Assembly: GCF_004364175.1 (NCBI RefSeq)
Contig: NZ_SNZW01000001.1
Span: forward strand, 62,001 to 126,000
Direction of reading: 5' to 3'
Length of the DNA: 64,000 nt
Origin: Maribacter caenipelagi
GTDB lineage: Bacteria; Bacteroidota; Bacteroidia; Flavobacteriales; Flavobacteriaceae
Of the stretch, positions 44,947-54,347 are shown in pieces; position 1 is the stretch's first letter; the number at the start of each line of letters is the position of its first letter. The notes below the pieces were generated by a model. It saw only the letters and a list, made by a program, of their open reading frames with translations, had not been told where the DNA came from and made no database searches. The position numbers and the translations under genes were made by a program.

Positions 44947-46374
44947 ATGAAAAAAACATTATTAATTGCACTCTGTCTATGTATGAGTGCACCTGTTTTT
45001 GCCCAGAAAATGAGTAAGGACAAAAATCTAATTATTTCTTCTGTAGAAAAACACAAAGAAGAACTTATAAAAATCAGTGATTCCATTTGGGCACTTGCCG
45101 AAACCGCTTTTGACGAAACAGAATCTTCAAGAATACTAGCAGATTATGCCGAGAAAAATGGAATGACCGTTACAAGGGGTGTAGCAGATATACCAACAGC
45201 ATTTACGGCAACGTATGGATCTGGTAGCCCAGTAATTAGTATTCTTGGGGAATTCGATGCCTTACCGGGAATTTCTCAAAAAACATCTCCGGTAAAGGAG
45301 CCTTTTAAAGAAGGAGCTGCCGGTCACGGTTGCGGTCATAATATGTTTGGTACGGCAAGTTTAGGATCTGCTATTGCTATAAAAGAATTAATGGATGCCG
45401 GTAAAATAAAAGGTACCGTAAAATTCTTAGGTACACCTGCTGAAGAAAAATATTTTGCAAAAGTATGGATGGTAAAAGCAGGATTATGGGATGATGTAGA
45501 TGTTAATGTAAGCTGGCACCCAGGGGCAGGTATAGAAGCAGATGTACAAAGTGGATTATCACTAATTGATTTCGTTGTGGAATTTTATGGCCAGGCCGCA
45601 CACGCATCTATGGATCCTTGGAACGGTCGTAGCGCATCTGATGCTTTAGAATTATACACAACAGGAATCAACTATTACAGAGAACATATTTTACCATCTT
45701 CTAGAATTCATTATCACATACAAGATGGTGGTCAGGTTGTAAACGTGGTACCAGATTACGCTAAACTTTGGGTTCGTGTTAGGGATCCTAAAAGATCAAA
45801 AATGTTACCTACCTACGAGCGTGTAAAAGCCATGGCTGAAGGCGCTGCGATTATGGCGAATGTAGATTATAAAATCTCATTGGTTTCTGGTATTTACGAA
45901 ACTTTGGTAAACCGTTCTGGCGGAGAGATCATGCAGAATAACCTTGAATTATTAGGACCAATAACCTATACCGAAGAAGAAACTATTTTTGGTAAAGCAA
46001 TTCAAAAAGCTACAGGTAAACCTGAAGTTGGTTTTGATGGTACAGTTCACCCTTTAAGAGAAACATTAGAAAACCCAGGCGGTGGTTCTACCGATGTTGG
46101 CGATGTTAGTTGGAATGTACCGAATATTAACCTTAGTGTTTCCGTTGCACCAACAGGTACACCTTGGCATTCTTGGGCAGTTGTTGCCTGTGGCGGAATG
46201 TCTATTGGACATAAGGGAATGATCCATGCATCTAAAGCAATGGCTATGACGATGCTAGACTTATTTCAAAATCCGAAATTAGTAACTAAGGTCAAAGAAG
46301 AGTTCAAAACCCGAAAAGGTGACGAAGTCTATGAACCAATGATAGATGGTCCACCACCATTAGATGGAGAATAA
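44947..46374 (+). CDS. exported M20 amidohydrolase (AbgB-like)
   Basis: The 475-residue protein has a signal peptide (cleavage near PVFAQ) and an M20D metal-dependent hydrolase fold: SILGEFDALPGISQ, HGCGHNMFGTAS, GTPAEEKYFAK, VSWHPGAG and a dimerisation insert around GQAAHASMDPWNGRSA. The closest architecture I know is p-aminobenzoyl-glutamate hydrolase subunit B. An aminoacyl or peptide amide substrate in the periplasm is likely. The 258-bp region upstream shows no gene. Confidence 0.9.
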   Translation: MKKTLLIALCLCMSAPVFAQKMSKDKNLIISSVEKHKEELIKISDSIWALAETAFDETESSRILADYAEKNGMTVTRGVADIPTAFTATYGSGSPVISILGEFDALPGISQKTSPVKEPFKEGAAGHGCGHNMFGTASLGSAIAIKELMDAGKIKGTVKFLGTPAEEKYFAKVWMVKAGLWDDVDVNVSWHPGAGIEADVQSGLSLIDFVVEFYGQAAHASMDPWNGRSASDALELYTTGINYYREHILPSSRIHYHIQDGGQVVNVVPDYAKLWVRVRDPKRSKMLPTYERVKAMAEGAAIMANVDYKISLVSGIYETLVNRSGGEIMQNNLELLGPITYTEEETIFGKAIQKATGKPEVGFDGTVHPLRETLENPGGGSTDVGDVSWNVPNINLSVSVAPTGTPWHSWAVVACGGMSIGHKGMIHASKAMAMTMLDLFQNPKLVTKVKEEFKTRKGDEVYEPMIDGPPPLDGE

Positions 46375-46386
46375 AACATTATTAAT

Positions 46387-46416
46387 AAAGAAGCTATCTT
46401 AACAGTTAGCTTCTTT
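46387..46416 (+). terminator. Rho-independent terminator after the amidohydrolase gene
   Basis: A 10-bp stem (AAAGAAGCTA with TAGCTTCTTT) is followed by CATTTTT, 12 bp beyond the stop. Confidence 0.75.
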
Positions 46417-46457
46417 CATTTTTAAGTAACTTGAACCATCAAACATAAACAACAACA

Positions 46458-46916
46458 ATGAAAAATATTATTGCATTATTCATCTTGATCACTGGCACTT
46501 TTGCCTCGGCACAATCATTCGATTTTCAATATGACCATTACTCGGTAATCGTAAAAGATTTAGATAAAGTAGGTGCATTTTATAAAGATGTGTTGAACTT
46601 AAAAGAGATTCCACACCCTTCTGCCCCATCAGGTTTTAAGTGGTTTGTAATTAAGGGAAACTCGCAATTACATTTAATTGGTAAGGATAGTGTTGCTATG
46701 GAACATAGTAAAAGTGTACACCTTTGTCTAGCTACTCAGAAATTAGATGAATTAATAGCTTCTCTTGAAGAAAAAAATATAACGTATTACGACTGGCCAG
46801 GAAAAGAGAATACAGTTACCCTTAGAGCGGACGGAGTAAGACAGATATATCTAAAAGACCCAGAAAATAATTGGGTAGAAATCAACGACGCGGTACATTT
46901 AATTAAGAATAATTGA
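46458..46916 (+). CDS. exported VOC (glyoxalase-like) protein
   Basis: The 152-residue protein has a signal peptide (cleavage near FASAQ) and a VOC domain: FQYDHYSVIVKDLDKVGAFYKDVLNL at the start and YLKDPENNWVEIND at the end. His and Glu residues suit metal binding. Substrate and reaction are unknown. It lies 9 bp before the pirin gene, on the same strand. Confidence 0.88.
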   Translation: MKNIIALFILITGTFASAQSFDFQYDHYSVIVKDLDKVGAFYKDVLNLKEIPHPSAPSGFKWFVIKGNSQLHLIGKDSVAMEHSKSVHLCLATQKLDELIASLEEKNITYYDWPGKENTVTLRADGVRQIYLKDPENNWVEINDAVHLIKNN

Positions 46917-46925
46917 TACATACTT

Positions 46926-47924
46926 ATGCATAAGACAATAAATAAAATTTTTCAATTAGATTTTCCATGGCAAACACAAGATCCTTTTTTGTTCTGTGTG
47001 TATCACTTGGACCACTACCCTAAAGGAAATGGTGAGTTAGGTCCGGCTGATTCTTTATCTGAAAGAAATTTAGGAAACGATTTTCAAATTAAAGATGGCT
47101 ATAGAATGTATCATGGTACAACTATACCAGGATTTCCCGCACATCCACATCGCGGCTTTGAAACAATAACCATAGTAAATAAAGGATTTTGTGATCACTC
47201 TGATTCATTAGGTGCTGCAGGAAGATTTGGAGAAGGAGATGTACAATGGATGACCGCTGGTAGCGGCGTACAACATTCAGAAATGTTTCCCCTAATTCAT
47301 ACCGATAAAGAAAATACCTTAGAGCTTTTTCAAATATGGCTAAATCTACCAGCTAAAAGCAAATTTGTAGATCCACACTTTAAAATGCTTTGGCATGAAG
47401 ATATTCCGGTATTAGAATTAGAGCAGTCGACAGTAAAAATAATTGCCGGCAGTTTTGGTTCTCAACAAGCATTAGAAGCTGCACCTAATTCATGGGCTTC
47501 AGCCATAGAAAACGATGTTGCTATTTGGAATATAAAAATTGAAGCTAATGGCACTGTAACTTTACCTAAAGCTAATAAAAATTCAACGAGAACTATATAT
47601 TTCTATGAAGGGCAATCTTTAGAAATCTTCGATGAAACAATAACTCCGAACCATGGTATTGATGTAGACGCAAATGCTGAAATTACATTGAAAGCATTTG
47701 AAAAAGAGGCTAGTATTCTTGTATTACAGGGCAAACCCATTGACGAGCCTGTGGCTAAGTATGGTCCGTTTGTTATGAATACCGATGAAGAATTGGAAAA
47801 TGCAATGAGCGAGTTTAGAACTACGCAATTTGGTGGTTGGCCTTGGAGATATCCTGATCAAGTTCATGAAAAAAACAAAGGGCGTTTTGCAAAATATCCC
47901 GACGGCACTTTAATTGAAAAATAA
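46926..47924 (+). CDS. pirin family protein
   Basis: The 332-residue cupin protein has pirin metal-binding motifs, FPAHPHRGFETITIVNKG (two His) and TAGSGVQHSEMFP (a His and Glu), and a second cupin half from about residue 190. It lacks a signal peptide, unlike its VOC neighbour. Pirins bind iron and some act as quercetin dioxygenases; the substrate here is unknown. The stop codon is immediately followed by the next ATG. Confidence 0.92.
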   Translation: MHKTINKIFQLDFPWQTQDPFLFCVYHLDHYPKGNGELGPADSLSERNLGNDFQIKDGYRMYHGTTIPGFPAHPHRGFETITIVNKGFCDHSDSLGAAGRFGEGDVQWMTAGSGVQHSEMFPLIHTDKENTLELFQIWLNLPAKSKFVDPHFKMLWHEDIPVLELEQSTVKIIAGSFGSQQALEAAPNSWASAIENDVAIWNIKIEANGTVTLPKANKNSTRTIYFYEGQSLEIFDETITPNHGIDVDANAEITLKAFEKEASILVLQGKPIDEPVAKYGPFVMNTDEELENAMSEFRTTQFGGWPWRYPDQVHEKNKGRFAKYPDGTLIEK

Positions 47925-48341
47925 ATGCTAGAGACAATACGTTTAATTTGCGATAGTGGTTTATTGGTTCTCATTTGGATGGTACAATTAATTATATATC
48001 CGAGTTTCTCTTATTACAAAAATGAAGATCTTTTTCAATGGCACAGTAGCTACACCAAAAGAATTGCAGTTGTAGTAATACCATTAATGATCGCACAATT
48101 GATCATAAGTATGGTTCAAGTTTTTACAACTCCTGATTTTAACAGTATTCTATATTGTCTATTAGTTATAGGCGCATGGCTTTCAACCTTCGTAATGTTC
48201 GTGCCATTACATGAAAATATATCTAAAGAAAGAGATGTAGAAAAATCTATTAAAAAGTTAAAACTCCATAATTGGTTAAGAACCGTATTATGGAGTTTAA
48301 TTTTTATGCTTACCTGTTACTTAAAATTTACATCCTTATAA
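47925..48341 (+). CDS. four-helix membrane protein, unknown function
   Basis: The 138-residue protein shows four hydrophobic segments (about residues 8-25, 47-66, 75-95 and 115-134). I recognise no motif. It starts with no gap after the pirin stop, so translation is coupled. Its 3' end overlaps the convergent murA by 14 nt. Confidence 0.75.
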   Translation: MLETIRLICDSGLLVLIWMVQLIIYPSFSYYKNEDLFQWHSSYTKRIAVVVIPLMIAQLIISMVQVFTTPDFNSILYCLLVIGAWLSTFVMFVPLHENISKERDVEKSIKKLKLHNWLRTVLWSLIFMLTCYLKFTSL

Positions 48342-49635
48342 TTTTAGCACCTATGGCACGTAGTCTTTCATCTATATTCTCGTAACCACGATCGATCTGT
48401 TCAATATTATGAATAGTAGAAGTCCCTTTTGCAGATAACGCAGCAATCAACAATGAAACACCTGCTCTAATATCTGGTGAGGTCATTGTAGTGGCTTTCA
48501 GAGTAGATTGAAAATCGTGCCCTATTACCGTAGCTCTATGTGGATCGCAAAGAATAACTTTTGCTCCCATATCTAACAACTTGTCTACGAAAAATAAGCG
48601 GCTTTCAAACATCTTTTGGTGTATAAGCACTTCTCCTCTAGATTGTGTTGCAACAACTAGAATAATACTTAATAAATCAGGAGTCAAACCTGGCCATGGT
48701 GCATCGGCAATGGTTAAAATAGAACCATCTATATAATTTTGTATTTCATATCCATTTTTATGAGCGGGAATATAAATATCATCACCTTTTCTTTCTAGAG
48801 TGATGCCCAATTTACCGAATACTGTTGGTATCTGACCTAAATCGTCCCAACTAACATCTTTAATAGTTAATTCACTTTTGGTCATAGCAGCCAAACCGAT
48901 CCAGCTACCTATTTCAATCATATCAGGTAACATACGGTGATCCGTACCGCCTAATTTATCTACACCATCAATAACCAATAGATTAGAACCCACACCCGAT
49001 ATTTTGGCGCCCATTCTATTCAACATTTTACAAAGTTGCTGTAAATAAGGTTCACATGCCGCATTGTAAATGGTAGTTTGCCCTTCAGCTAAAACTGCTG
49101 CCATAACAATGTTTGCAGTTCCGGTAACGGAAGCCTCATCTAACAACATGTACGTACCTTTCAACTTATCTGCTTCAACCCCGTAGAAATATTCTTCTCG
49201 GTTGTAGCGAAATTTGGCACCTAATTTTATAAATCCTTCAAAGTGTGTATCTAAACGTCTACGACCAATTTTGTCACCACCAGGTTTCGGAATATATCCT
49301 TTACCAAAACGTGCCAATAATGGTCCAACCAACATAATAGAGCCTCTTAAGCCTCTACCATCTTGTTTAAATTGATCAGATTGTAAATATTCAAGGTTTA
49401 TATCATCGGCATTAAAAGTGTAAGCGCCTTTGCCTTTCTTTTGAATTTTTACGCCTAAATCTTCTAAAAGAGCTAAAAGTTTGTTTACATCAACAATATC
49501 TGGAATATTGGTAATGGTTACTTTTTCATCTGTAAGTAATACTGCGCAAAGTATTTGAAGTGCTTCGTTCTTTGCTCCTTGAGGTGTTATTTCACCAGAT
49601 AACTGATGCCCTCCTTCAATTTTGAATGTCCCCAT
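48328..49635 (-). CDS. murA: UDP-N-acetylglucosamine 1-carboxyvinyltransferase
   Basis: The 435-residue EPSP-synthase-fold enzyme adds enolpyruvate from PEP to UDP-GlcNAc, the first committed step of peptidoglycan synthesis. Visible features are GAKNEALQILCAVLL, LRGSIMLVGPLLARFG and DMIEIGSWIGLAA. The active-site loop reads PKPGGDKIGRR: the usual catalytic Cys (Cys115 in E. coli) is Asp121 here, codon GAC at 49273-49275. In other bacteria that change is known to give an active but fosfomycin-resistant enzyme. It follows the DUF4290 gene by 16 bp. Confidence 0.96.
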   Translation of the reverse strand: MGTFKIEGGHQLSGEITPQGAKNEALQILCAVLLTDEKVTITNIPDIVDVNKLLALLEDLGVKIQKKGKGAYTFNADDINLEYLQSDQFKQDGRGLRGSIMLVGPLLARFGKGYIPKPGGDKIGRRRLDTHFEGFIKLGAKFRYNREEYFYGVEADKLKGTYMLLDEASVTGTANIVMAAVLAEGQTTIYNAACEPYLQQLCKMLNRMGAKISGVGSNLLVIDGVDKLGGTDHRMLPDMIEIGSWIGLAAMTKSELTIKDVSWDDLGQIPTVFGKLGITLERKGDDIYIPAHKNGYEIQNYIDGSILTIADAPWPGLTPDLLSIILVVATQSRGEVLIHQKMFESRLFFVDKLLDMGAKVILCDPHRATVIGHDFQSTLKATTMTSPDIRAGVSLLIAALSAKGTSTIHNIEQIDRGYENIDERLRAIGAKIIRM

Positions 49636-49651
49636 CTAGAGAAGTGGAAAT

Positions 49652-50311
49652 TTAATAGCGTTTTTTACCGCGGTTATTATTATTTCTTTGATTTTTCTTT
49701 CCTGAATTACTCGATCGAGGAGTTTTAGCAACTCGATTTTTAAGAAACTGTCCGCTATCTGTCAAACTTTCACCTTCAGCAGCTAAATCTATGCGACCAT
49801 CACTTAATTCAAATAAATGTTTAAAAATAGCTTTATCATCAACTACATCTTTATTCCAATTCAAGTAGCATTTTTTCATGTGATTGGCAATCGCATATTC
49901 CAAGCCAGAACGCTTATCACCTTTCTCCCACTCTACGGCAACATCGATCATACGTTTAATGTTGTTCCCGTAAAAACGATATTTAGGAAAATTTTGAGGA
50001 TACTCTAAAGGATCTGGTCTTTTTCTTAAAACCTCTTTAGAGGTAATAGGAAAAGGAGAATCTACATCCAACTTAAAATCAGACATAATAAACAGCTGAT
50101 CCCAAAGTTTATGTTGAAAATCGGGCACATCGCGCAAATGGGGTTGTATATTTCCCATTACGCTAATGATTGCTTGCGCAACTTTATTTCTTTCTTCGCG
50201 GTCTTCAATTGATATCGCATGGTTCACCATTTTTTGAAAATGACGACCATACTCTGGTATAATCAAATGTTCACGCTCGGTATTATATTCTAGGTTTTCT
50301 ACTAATTGCAA
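49652..50311 (-). CDS. DUF4290 domain protein
   Basis: The 219-residue protein has a conserved start (EYNTEREHLIIPEYGRHFQK) and DREERNKVAQAIISVMGN, then a low-complexity basic Asn/Lys/Arg tail (NSGKKNQRNNNNRGKKRY). The tail suggests nucleic-acid or surface binding. Function is unknown. The start is TTG (50311), since no ATG or GTG lies between an upstream stop and the conserved EYNT. It is immediately upstream of murA and probably co-transcribed. Confidence 0.85.
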   Translation of the reverse strand: MQLVENLEYNTEREHLIIPEYGRHFQKMVNHAISIEDREERNKVAQAIISVMGNIQPHLRDVPDFQHKLWDQLFIMSDFKLDVDSPFPITSKEVLRKRPDPLEYPQNFPKYRFYGNNIKRMIDVAVEWEKGDKRSGLEYAIANHMKKCYLNWNKDVVDDKAIFKHLFELSDGRIDLAAEGESLTDSGQFLKNRVAKTPRSSNSGKKNQRNNNNRGKKRY

Positions 50312-50392
50312 ATTGAAAATTTTAGCTTAATGTGTTTGAGAAGTATTCTTATAACGATGCCAAATTAAGAAAATTATAGATGAAATGCTATT

Positions 50393-50680
50393 TTACAATG
50401 ATATTACACCCTCAATTTCACCTACTTTTTTATATTTTTCTATAACCTCGTCTGGGCTCTTTAAGTTTACCGTTATAGAAACACTGGTATATTTACCATT
50501 TTTAGATTCTTTTAAATTAACAACCGCTCCCATATTATCAAAAATGGTATTTATTTTATCAACTTTATCTGTATTCGTCTCTACAATAAATTTATATAGA
50601 TAGTCAGAAGGCCATTTTGAGGTTTCTGTTAATTGCTCCTTTAATTTCTTATAGAATTCAACTGGGTTATTTTCGTCCAT
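50393..50680 (-). CDS. DUF493 family protein (YbeD-like)
   Basis: The 95-residue ferredoxin-like fold protein (ENNPVEFYKKLKEQL, WPSDYLYKFIV, KNGKYTSVSITVN) belongs to DUF493, whose E. coli member YbeD has no settled function. ATG 50680 is chosen because the longer frame starts at a TTG inside the TATCTTTG promoter box. It is divergent from the ATPase gene. Confidence 0.88.
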   Translation of the reverse strand: MDENNPVEFYKKLKEQLTETSKWPSDYLYKFIVETNTDKVDKINTIFDNMGAVVNLKESKNGKYTSVSITVNLKSPDEVIEKYKKVGEIEGVISL

Positions 50681-50695
50681 CACTAGTGTTTTATG

Positions 50696-50703
50696 CAAAG
50701 ATA
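50696..50703 (-). promoter_or_regulatory. -7 promoter element (TATCTTTG) for the DUF493 gene
   Basis: On the minus strand TATCTTTG ends 15 nt before ATG 50680 in the short divergent region shared with the ATPase promoter. Confidence 0.55.
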
Positions 50704-50741
50704 AGTGTAATGAACCAGTTTTTTAATACTGTTGGTTTATG

Positions 50742-50749
50742 TACTTTTG
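50742..50749 (+). promoter_or_regulatory. -7 promoter element (TACTTTTG) for the ATPase-recQ-fmt operon
   Basis: TACTTTTG ends 12 nt before ATG 50762. It faces away from the DUF493 promoter 38 bp upstream. Confidence 0.5.
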
Positions 50750-50761
50750 CTTAATTAAATC

Positions 50762-51337
50762 ATGAGTTTGAAAAGCAAGAGAATTGTTGTAACAGGAGGA
50801 CCGGGAACGGGCAAAACGGTATTGATATCATCACTTGAAGAAAATGGATACCATTGTTTTCATGAAGTAATACGAACGATGACATTAGATGCATTAGGCG
50901 ATGTATCATTAGATGACCAATTAGTGAATCCAATTGATTTTGTCAAAGATTCTAAAAGTTTTAATGACGAACTGATCAATGCCCGTTTACAACATTTCAT
51001 TAATGGACAAAATATTCATAAAGACCATTTATTTTATGATCGCGGGTTACCAGATGTTATAGCCTATATGGATTATTTTGGTCAAGCTGCAGAAGAACGT
51101 TATGCTAATTTATGTTTAGAACATAGGTATGACGAAGTATTGATACTACCACCTTGGAAAGAAATTTATGTGCAGGACAATGAACGAATGGAAAATTTCG
51201 AACAAGCTTGTGGCATTCACGAAAAGCTTGAAAAAGCGTATATTGACTTAGGGTATACTCCGATAGAAGTTCCATTTGGCACTATTGAAAATCGTATGCA
51301 ATTTGTAGTTGATTTTATAAATAAAACGGGTGAATAA
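50762..51337 (+). CDS. AAA_28-type P-loop ATPase
   Basis: The 191-residue protein has a P-loop (VVTGGPGTGKTVLISSLEE), an early YHCFHEVIRTM segment and a Walker B-like LFYDRGLPDVIAYMDYF. The composition matches small AAA_28/deoxynucleoside-kinase-like ATPases. The substrate is unknown. It is followed by recQ with an 8-nt overlap. Confidence 0.88.
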   Translation: MSLKSKRIVVTGGPGTGKTVLISSLEENGYHCFHEVIRTMTLDALGDVSLDDQLVNPIDFVKDSKSFNDELINARLQHFINGQNIHKDHLFYDRGLPDVIAYMDYFGQAAEERYANLCLEHRYDEVLILPPWKEIYVQDNERMENFEQACGIHEKLEKAYIDLGYTPIEVPFGTIENRMQFVVDFINKTGE

Positions 51338-53225
51338 TACACCAAAAGAAATTTTATCAAAATATTGGGGTTTTGACAGCTTTAGAGGCTCTCAAGAAGA
51401 AATCATCAATGCCATTTCTAATGGTCAGGATGTTTTAGGTTTGTTACCTACAGGAGGCGGCAAATCGCTATGTTTTCAGGTACCGGCATTAATGAAAGAA
51501 GGTATTTGTATCGTAATATCTCCGTTAGTTGCTTTAATAGAAAATCAAGTAGACAATCTTCAAAAACTAGGCATTAAAGCGATAGGTCTAAAAGGCGGAC
51601 TCAAATTCACCGAAGTAGATAAATTATTGGATAATTGTATTTACGGCAGTTATAAGTTTTTGTATTTATCGCCTGAGCGTTTACAGCAAGAATTGGTTCA
51701 AGAACGTATAAAGGCCATGAACGTATCTATGTTCGTTATTGACGAGGCACATTGTATTTCTCAATGGGGTCACGATTTTAGGCCAGCATATTTAAGCTGT
51801 TCTATATTACGCGAATTACACCCTACCCCACCAATGGTTGCATTAACCGCAACTGCAACGAAAAGAGTTAGCGATGATATCATATCTTCATTAGACCTTA
51901 ACTATCCATTTGTAGTAAAAGATTCTTTTTTTAGAAAAAATATAGGATTTGGAGTCATACAGACCGAAGATAAAAATGGTCGTTTAAAACAATACTGCCA
52001 GCAAATAAAACACAGTGCAATAGTTTATGTTAGAAGTAGAAGAAAAGCAGAAGAACTCTCTAAGTTTTTAGTAAAGAATAATGTAAAGGCAGCGTTCTAT
52101 CATGGGGGCGTTGATCAAAAAATGAAAACAGAACGGCTTAATCTTTGGTTAGAAGATAAAGTTCAAGTTATGGTCGCCACCAATGCTTTTGGTATGGGTA
52201 TAGATAAACCAGATGTTGAATTGGTAGTTCATTTTCAAATACCCGATAGTGTAGAAAATTACTTTCAAGAAGCAGGCAGAGCCGGTAGAAACGGAGACTT
52301 TGCTAAAGCAATTCTACTTACCAATACAACCGACAAAGTGTTGGTAAAAAAGCAATTCATTGAAATTTTACCAGATGTAGCCTATGTAAAAATGATTTAC
52401 AAAAAATTAAATACATTTTTTCAAATTGGCTACGGAGAATTTACAGAAGCAAAGTTCTATCTAAATTTCAATGAATTTTGTAACATATATAAGCTGAATA
52501 CTTTTTTAACCTATAATGCATTGCAGCTACTAGATAGAAACTCGGTGATATCACTGTCCGAAAATTTTTCGAAAAAAATTACGATCAAATTCATAACAGA
52601 TAAGGATACCCTACATAGGTATATTGACAAAAATTCAAAACTTGCCGATTTCATAAAAGTAGTATTACGAACTTACGGCGGACTCTTTGAATTCGACACA
52701 CAAATAAATATGTACTTATTATCTAAAAAAACAGCTATATCAGAATCATTGTTACATCAAAATTTTGAACAACTGGCAAAAGATGAAATTATTGAATATA
52801 CCAGTGTTTCTAGTGATTTAGAAATGCTTTTTTTAGTACCACGAGATGATGATCGCACCATTAATATGTTTGCAAGAAATATTGAAGAGCAAAATGAACT
52901 CAAAATTGATAAGGTGACGAAAATGTTGAACTATATTGAAAATGACACTGTTTGCAGAAGTATTCAGTTATTAAGTTATTTCGGGGAAGTTCAAGAAAAA
53001 GAATGCGGCATATGTGATGTATGCATCAGCCAGAAACTTGGTAATACGGATGTTGTACACGCCAAAATAAAAATCATTCAACTCTTAAAGCAGAATACTA
53101 CAAGTTCGCAAGAATTAGAAAAACGTCTAAACATTAATCAAGACATTGTTATTGCAGCCTTACAAGAATTATTAGAAGACAATTACGTATCATTAAACGC
53201 TATAAACGAATACCAACTATTATAA
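51330..53225 (+). CDS. recQ: RecQ-type ATP-dependent DNA helicase
   Basis: The 631-residue helicase has motif 0/I (GFDSFRGSQEEII, LLPTGGGKSLCFQ), a DEAH box (VIDEAHCISQWGHDFRP), motif III (ALTATAT) and motif VI (QEAGRAGRNG). A zinc-binding RQC part follows (CRSIQLLSYFGE, CGICDVC). A typical HRDC domain is not evident, so it is a shortened RecQ. It unwinds DNA 3'-5' in recombination and repair. The start is GTG, overlapping the ATPase stop by 8 nt. Confidence 0.95.
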   Translation: MNNTPKEILSKYWGFDSFRGSQEEIINAISNGQDVLGLLPTGGGKSLCFQVPALMKEGICIVISPLVALIENQVDNLQKLGIKAIGLKGGLKFTEVDKLLDNCIYGSYKFLYLSPERLQQELVQERIKAMNVSMFVIDEAHCISQWGHDFRPAYLSCSILRELHPTPPMVALTATATKRVSDDIISSLDLNYPFVVKDSFFRKNIGFGVIQTEDKNGRLKQYCQQIKHSAIVYVRSRRKAEELSKFLVKNNVKAAFYHGGVDQKMKTERLNLWLEDKVQVMVATNAFGMGIDKPDVELVVHFQIPDSVENYFQEAGRAGRNGDFAKAILLTNTTDKVLVKKQFIEILPDVAYVKMIYKKLNTFFQIGYGEFTEAKFYLNFNEFCNIYKLNTFLTYNALQLLDRNSVISLSENFSKKITIKFITDKDTLHRYIDKNSKLADFIKVVLRTYGGLFEFDTQINMYLLSKKTAISESLLHQNFEQLAKDEIIEYTSVSSDLEMLFLVPRDDDRTINMFARNIEEQNELKIDKVTKMLNYIENDTVCRSIQLLSYFGEVQEKECGICDVCISQKLGNTDVVHAKIKIIQLLKQNTTSSQELEKRLNINQDIVIAALQELLEDNYVSLNAINEYQLL

Positions 53226-53226
53226 T

Positions 53227-54174
53227 ATGGAAGCATTGAGAATTGTATTTATGGGAACTCCAGATTTTGCCGTGGGCATTTTAGACATGTTGGTAAAAAA
53301 GAAATATAACATAGTGGGTGTTATTACGGCCCCAGACAGACCAGCTGGCAGAGGCAGGAAGCTAAACGAATCTGCAGTAAAAAAATATGCTGTTGAAAAT
53401 AATCTTAAAGTATTGCAACCAACCAATTTAAAAGATGCTAATTTTTTAAACACCCTAAAATCTCTAAATGCTAATTTACAAATCGTAGTGGCCTTTAGAA
53501 TGTTGCCTAAACTTGTCTGGGATATGCCAAAATACGGAACCTTTAACCTGCACGCCTCTCTATTGCCACAATACCGAGGTGCCGCGCCTATTAATTGGGC
53601 TATTATAAATGGAGAGACAAAAACCGGAGTCACAACTTTCTTTATTGATGAAAAAATAGATACAGGTGCCATAATAATGCAAGATGAAACTAGCATTAAA
53701 AAAACTGATAATGCCGAAGACCTACATGACAGACTAATGCACTTAGGGGCTGAAACAGTAATAAAAACGGTAGCACGAATTCAAGAGGGAAATTTTGAAA
53801 CTACGAAACAGCCACATTCCGACGATTTAAAAGTTGCTCATAAACTTTTTAAAGAAACATGTGAAATAGATTGGAGTAAGTCTAAAGAAGATATATACAA
53901 CTTTATAAGAGGTTTGAGTCCGTACCCAGCGGCATGGACAACTTTGACAAACGGAGATCAGAAGATGATTACAAAGATTTACAAAGCCAATATAGAACAC
54001 GAAGAACATGAACTTACAATTGGAACTCTAATTTTTACTAAAAAAGAGATGAAAGTTGCAGTACAAGGTGGTTACTTAAATCTCGATGAAATACAACTTC
54101 AAGGCAAGAAAAGAATGCTCGTAAGAGATCTGTTGAACGGCCTTAATTTGGAAAAAAACGCTAAAATGGGGTGA
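53227..54174 (+). CDS. fmt: methionyl-tRNA formyltransferase
   Basis: The 315-residue enzyme formylates initiator methionyl-tRNA with 10-formyl-THF. It has IVFMGTPDFAVGIL, APDRPAGRGRKL, the catalytic region FNLHASLLPQYRGAAPINWAI (Asn-His-Asp type) and DTGAIIMQ; the C-terminal OB-fold begins about residue 205. It is separated from recQ by 1 nt. Folate for it may come from folE elsewhere in this window. Confidence 0.96.
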   Translation: MEALRIVFMGTPDFAVGILDMLVKKKYNIVGVITAPDRPAGRGRKLNESAVKKYAVENNLKVLQPTNLKDANFLNTLKSLNANLQIVVAFRMLPKLVWDMPKYGTFNLHASLLPQYRGAAPINWAIINGETKTGVTTFFIDEKIDTGAIIMQDETSIKKTDNAEDLHDRLMHLGAETVIKTVARIQEGNFETTKQPHSDDLKVAHKLFKETCEIDWSKSKEDIYNFIRGLSPYPAAWTTLTNGDQKMITKIYKANIEHEEHELTIGTLIFTKKEMKVAVQGGYLNLDEIQLQGKKRMLVRDLLNGLNLEKNAKMG

Positions 54175-54220
54175 ACCCCCGTCGTTATTGGGCTGCGAGA
54201 AACGTAAAAAAAAACCTACT

Positions 54221-54250
54221 TTATCAACAAACACGCTGAGTTATCAACAA
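54221..54250 (+). repeat. two 10-bp direct repeats (TTATCAACAA), DnaA-box-like
   Basis: TTATCAACAA occurs at 54221-54230 and 54241-54250, exactly 20 bp apart (about two helical turns), in the fmt-HU intergenic region. It differs at one base from the DnaA box TTATCCACA. It could bind DnaA or another regulator upstream of the HU promoter. Confidence 0.5.
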
Positions 54251-54275
54251 AATCAGGGATTTCCCCTTGTTTTAC

Positions 54276-54305
54276 TTGTGTTGCTCAGAAATCCATATAA
54301 ATTTG
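54276..54305 (+). promoter_or_regulatory. promoter of the HU gene
   Basis: TTG at 54276-54278, 19 bp, then TAAATTTG at 54298-54305 forms a full Bacteroidota promoter, leaving a leader of about 35-40 nt before ATG 54348. Confidence 0.65.
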
Positions 54306-54347
54306 TTAGTAGGTATAAATTATTTAATCACAATTAATTATCACATT

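Noticed and set aside
53994-54016. GAACACGAAGAACATGAA inside fmt as a further integrase repeat
   Set aside because: It lies in conserved fmt coding sequence, 2.9 kb from the iterons and on the other side of the tRNA; the match is best explained by codons for EHEEHE.
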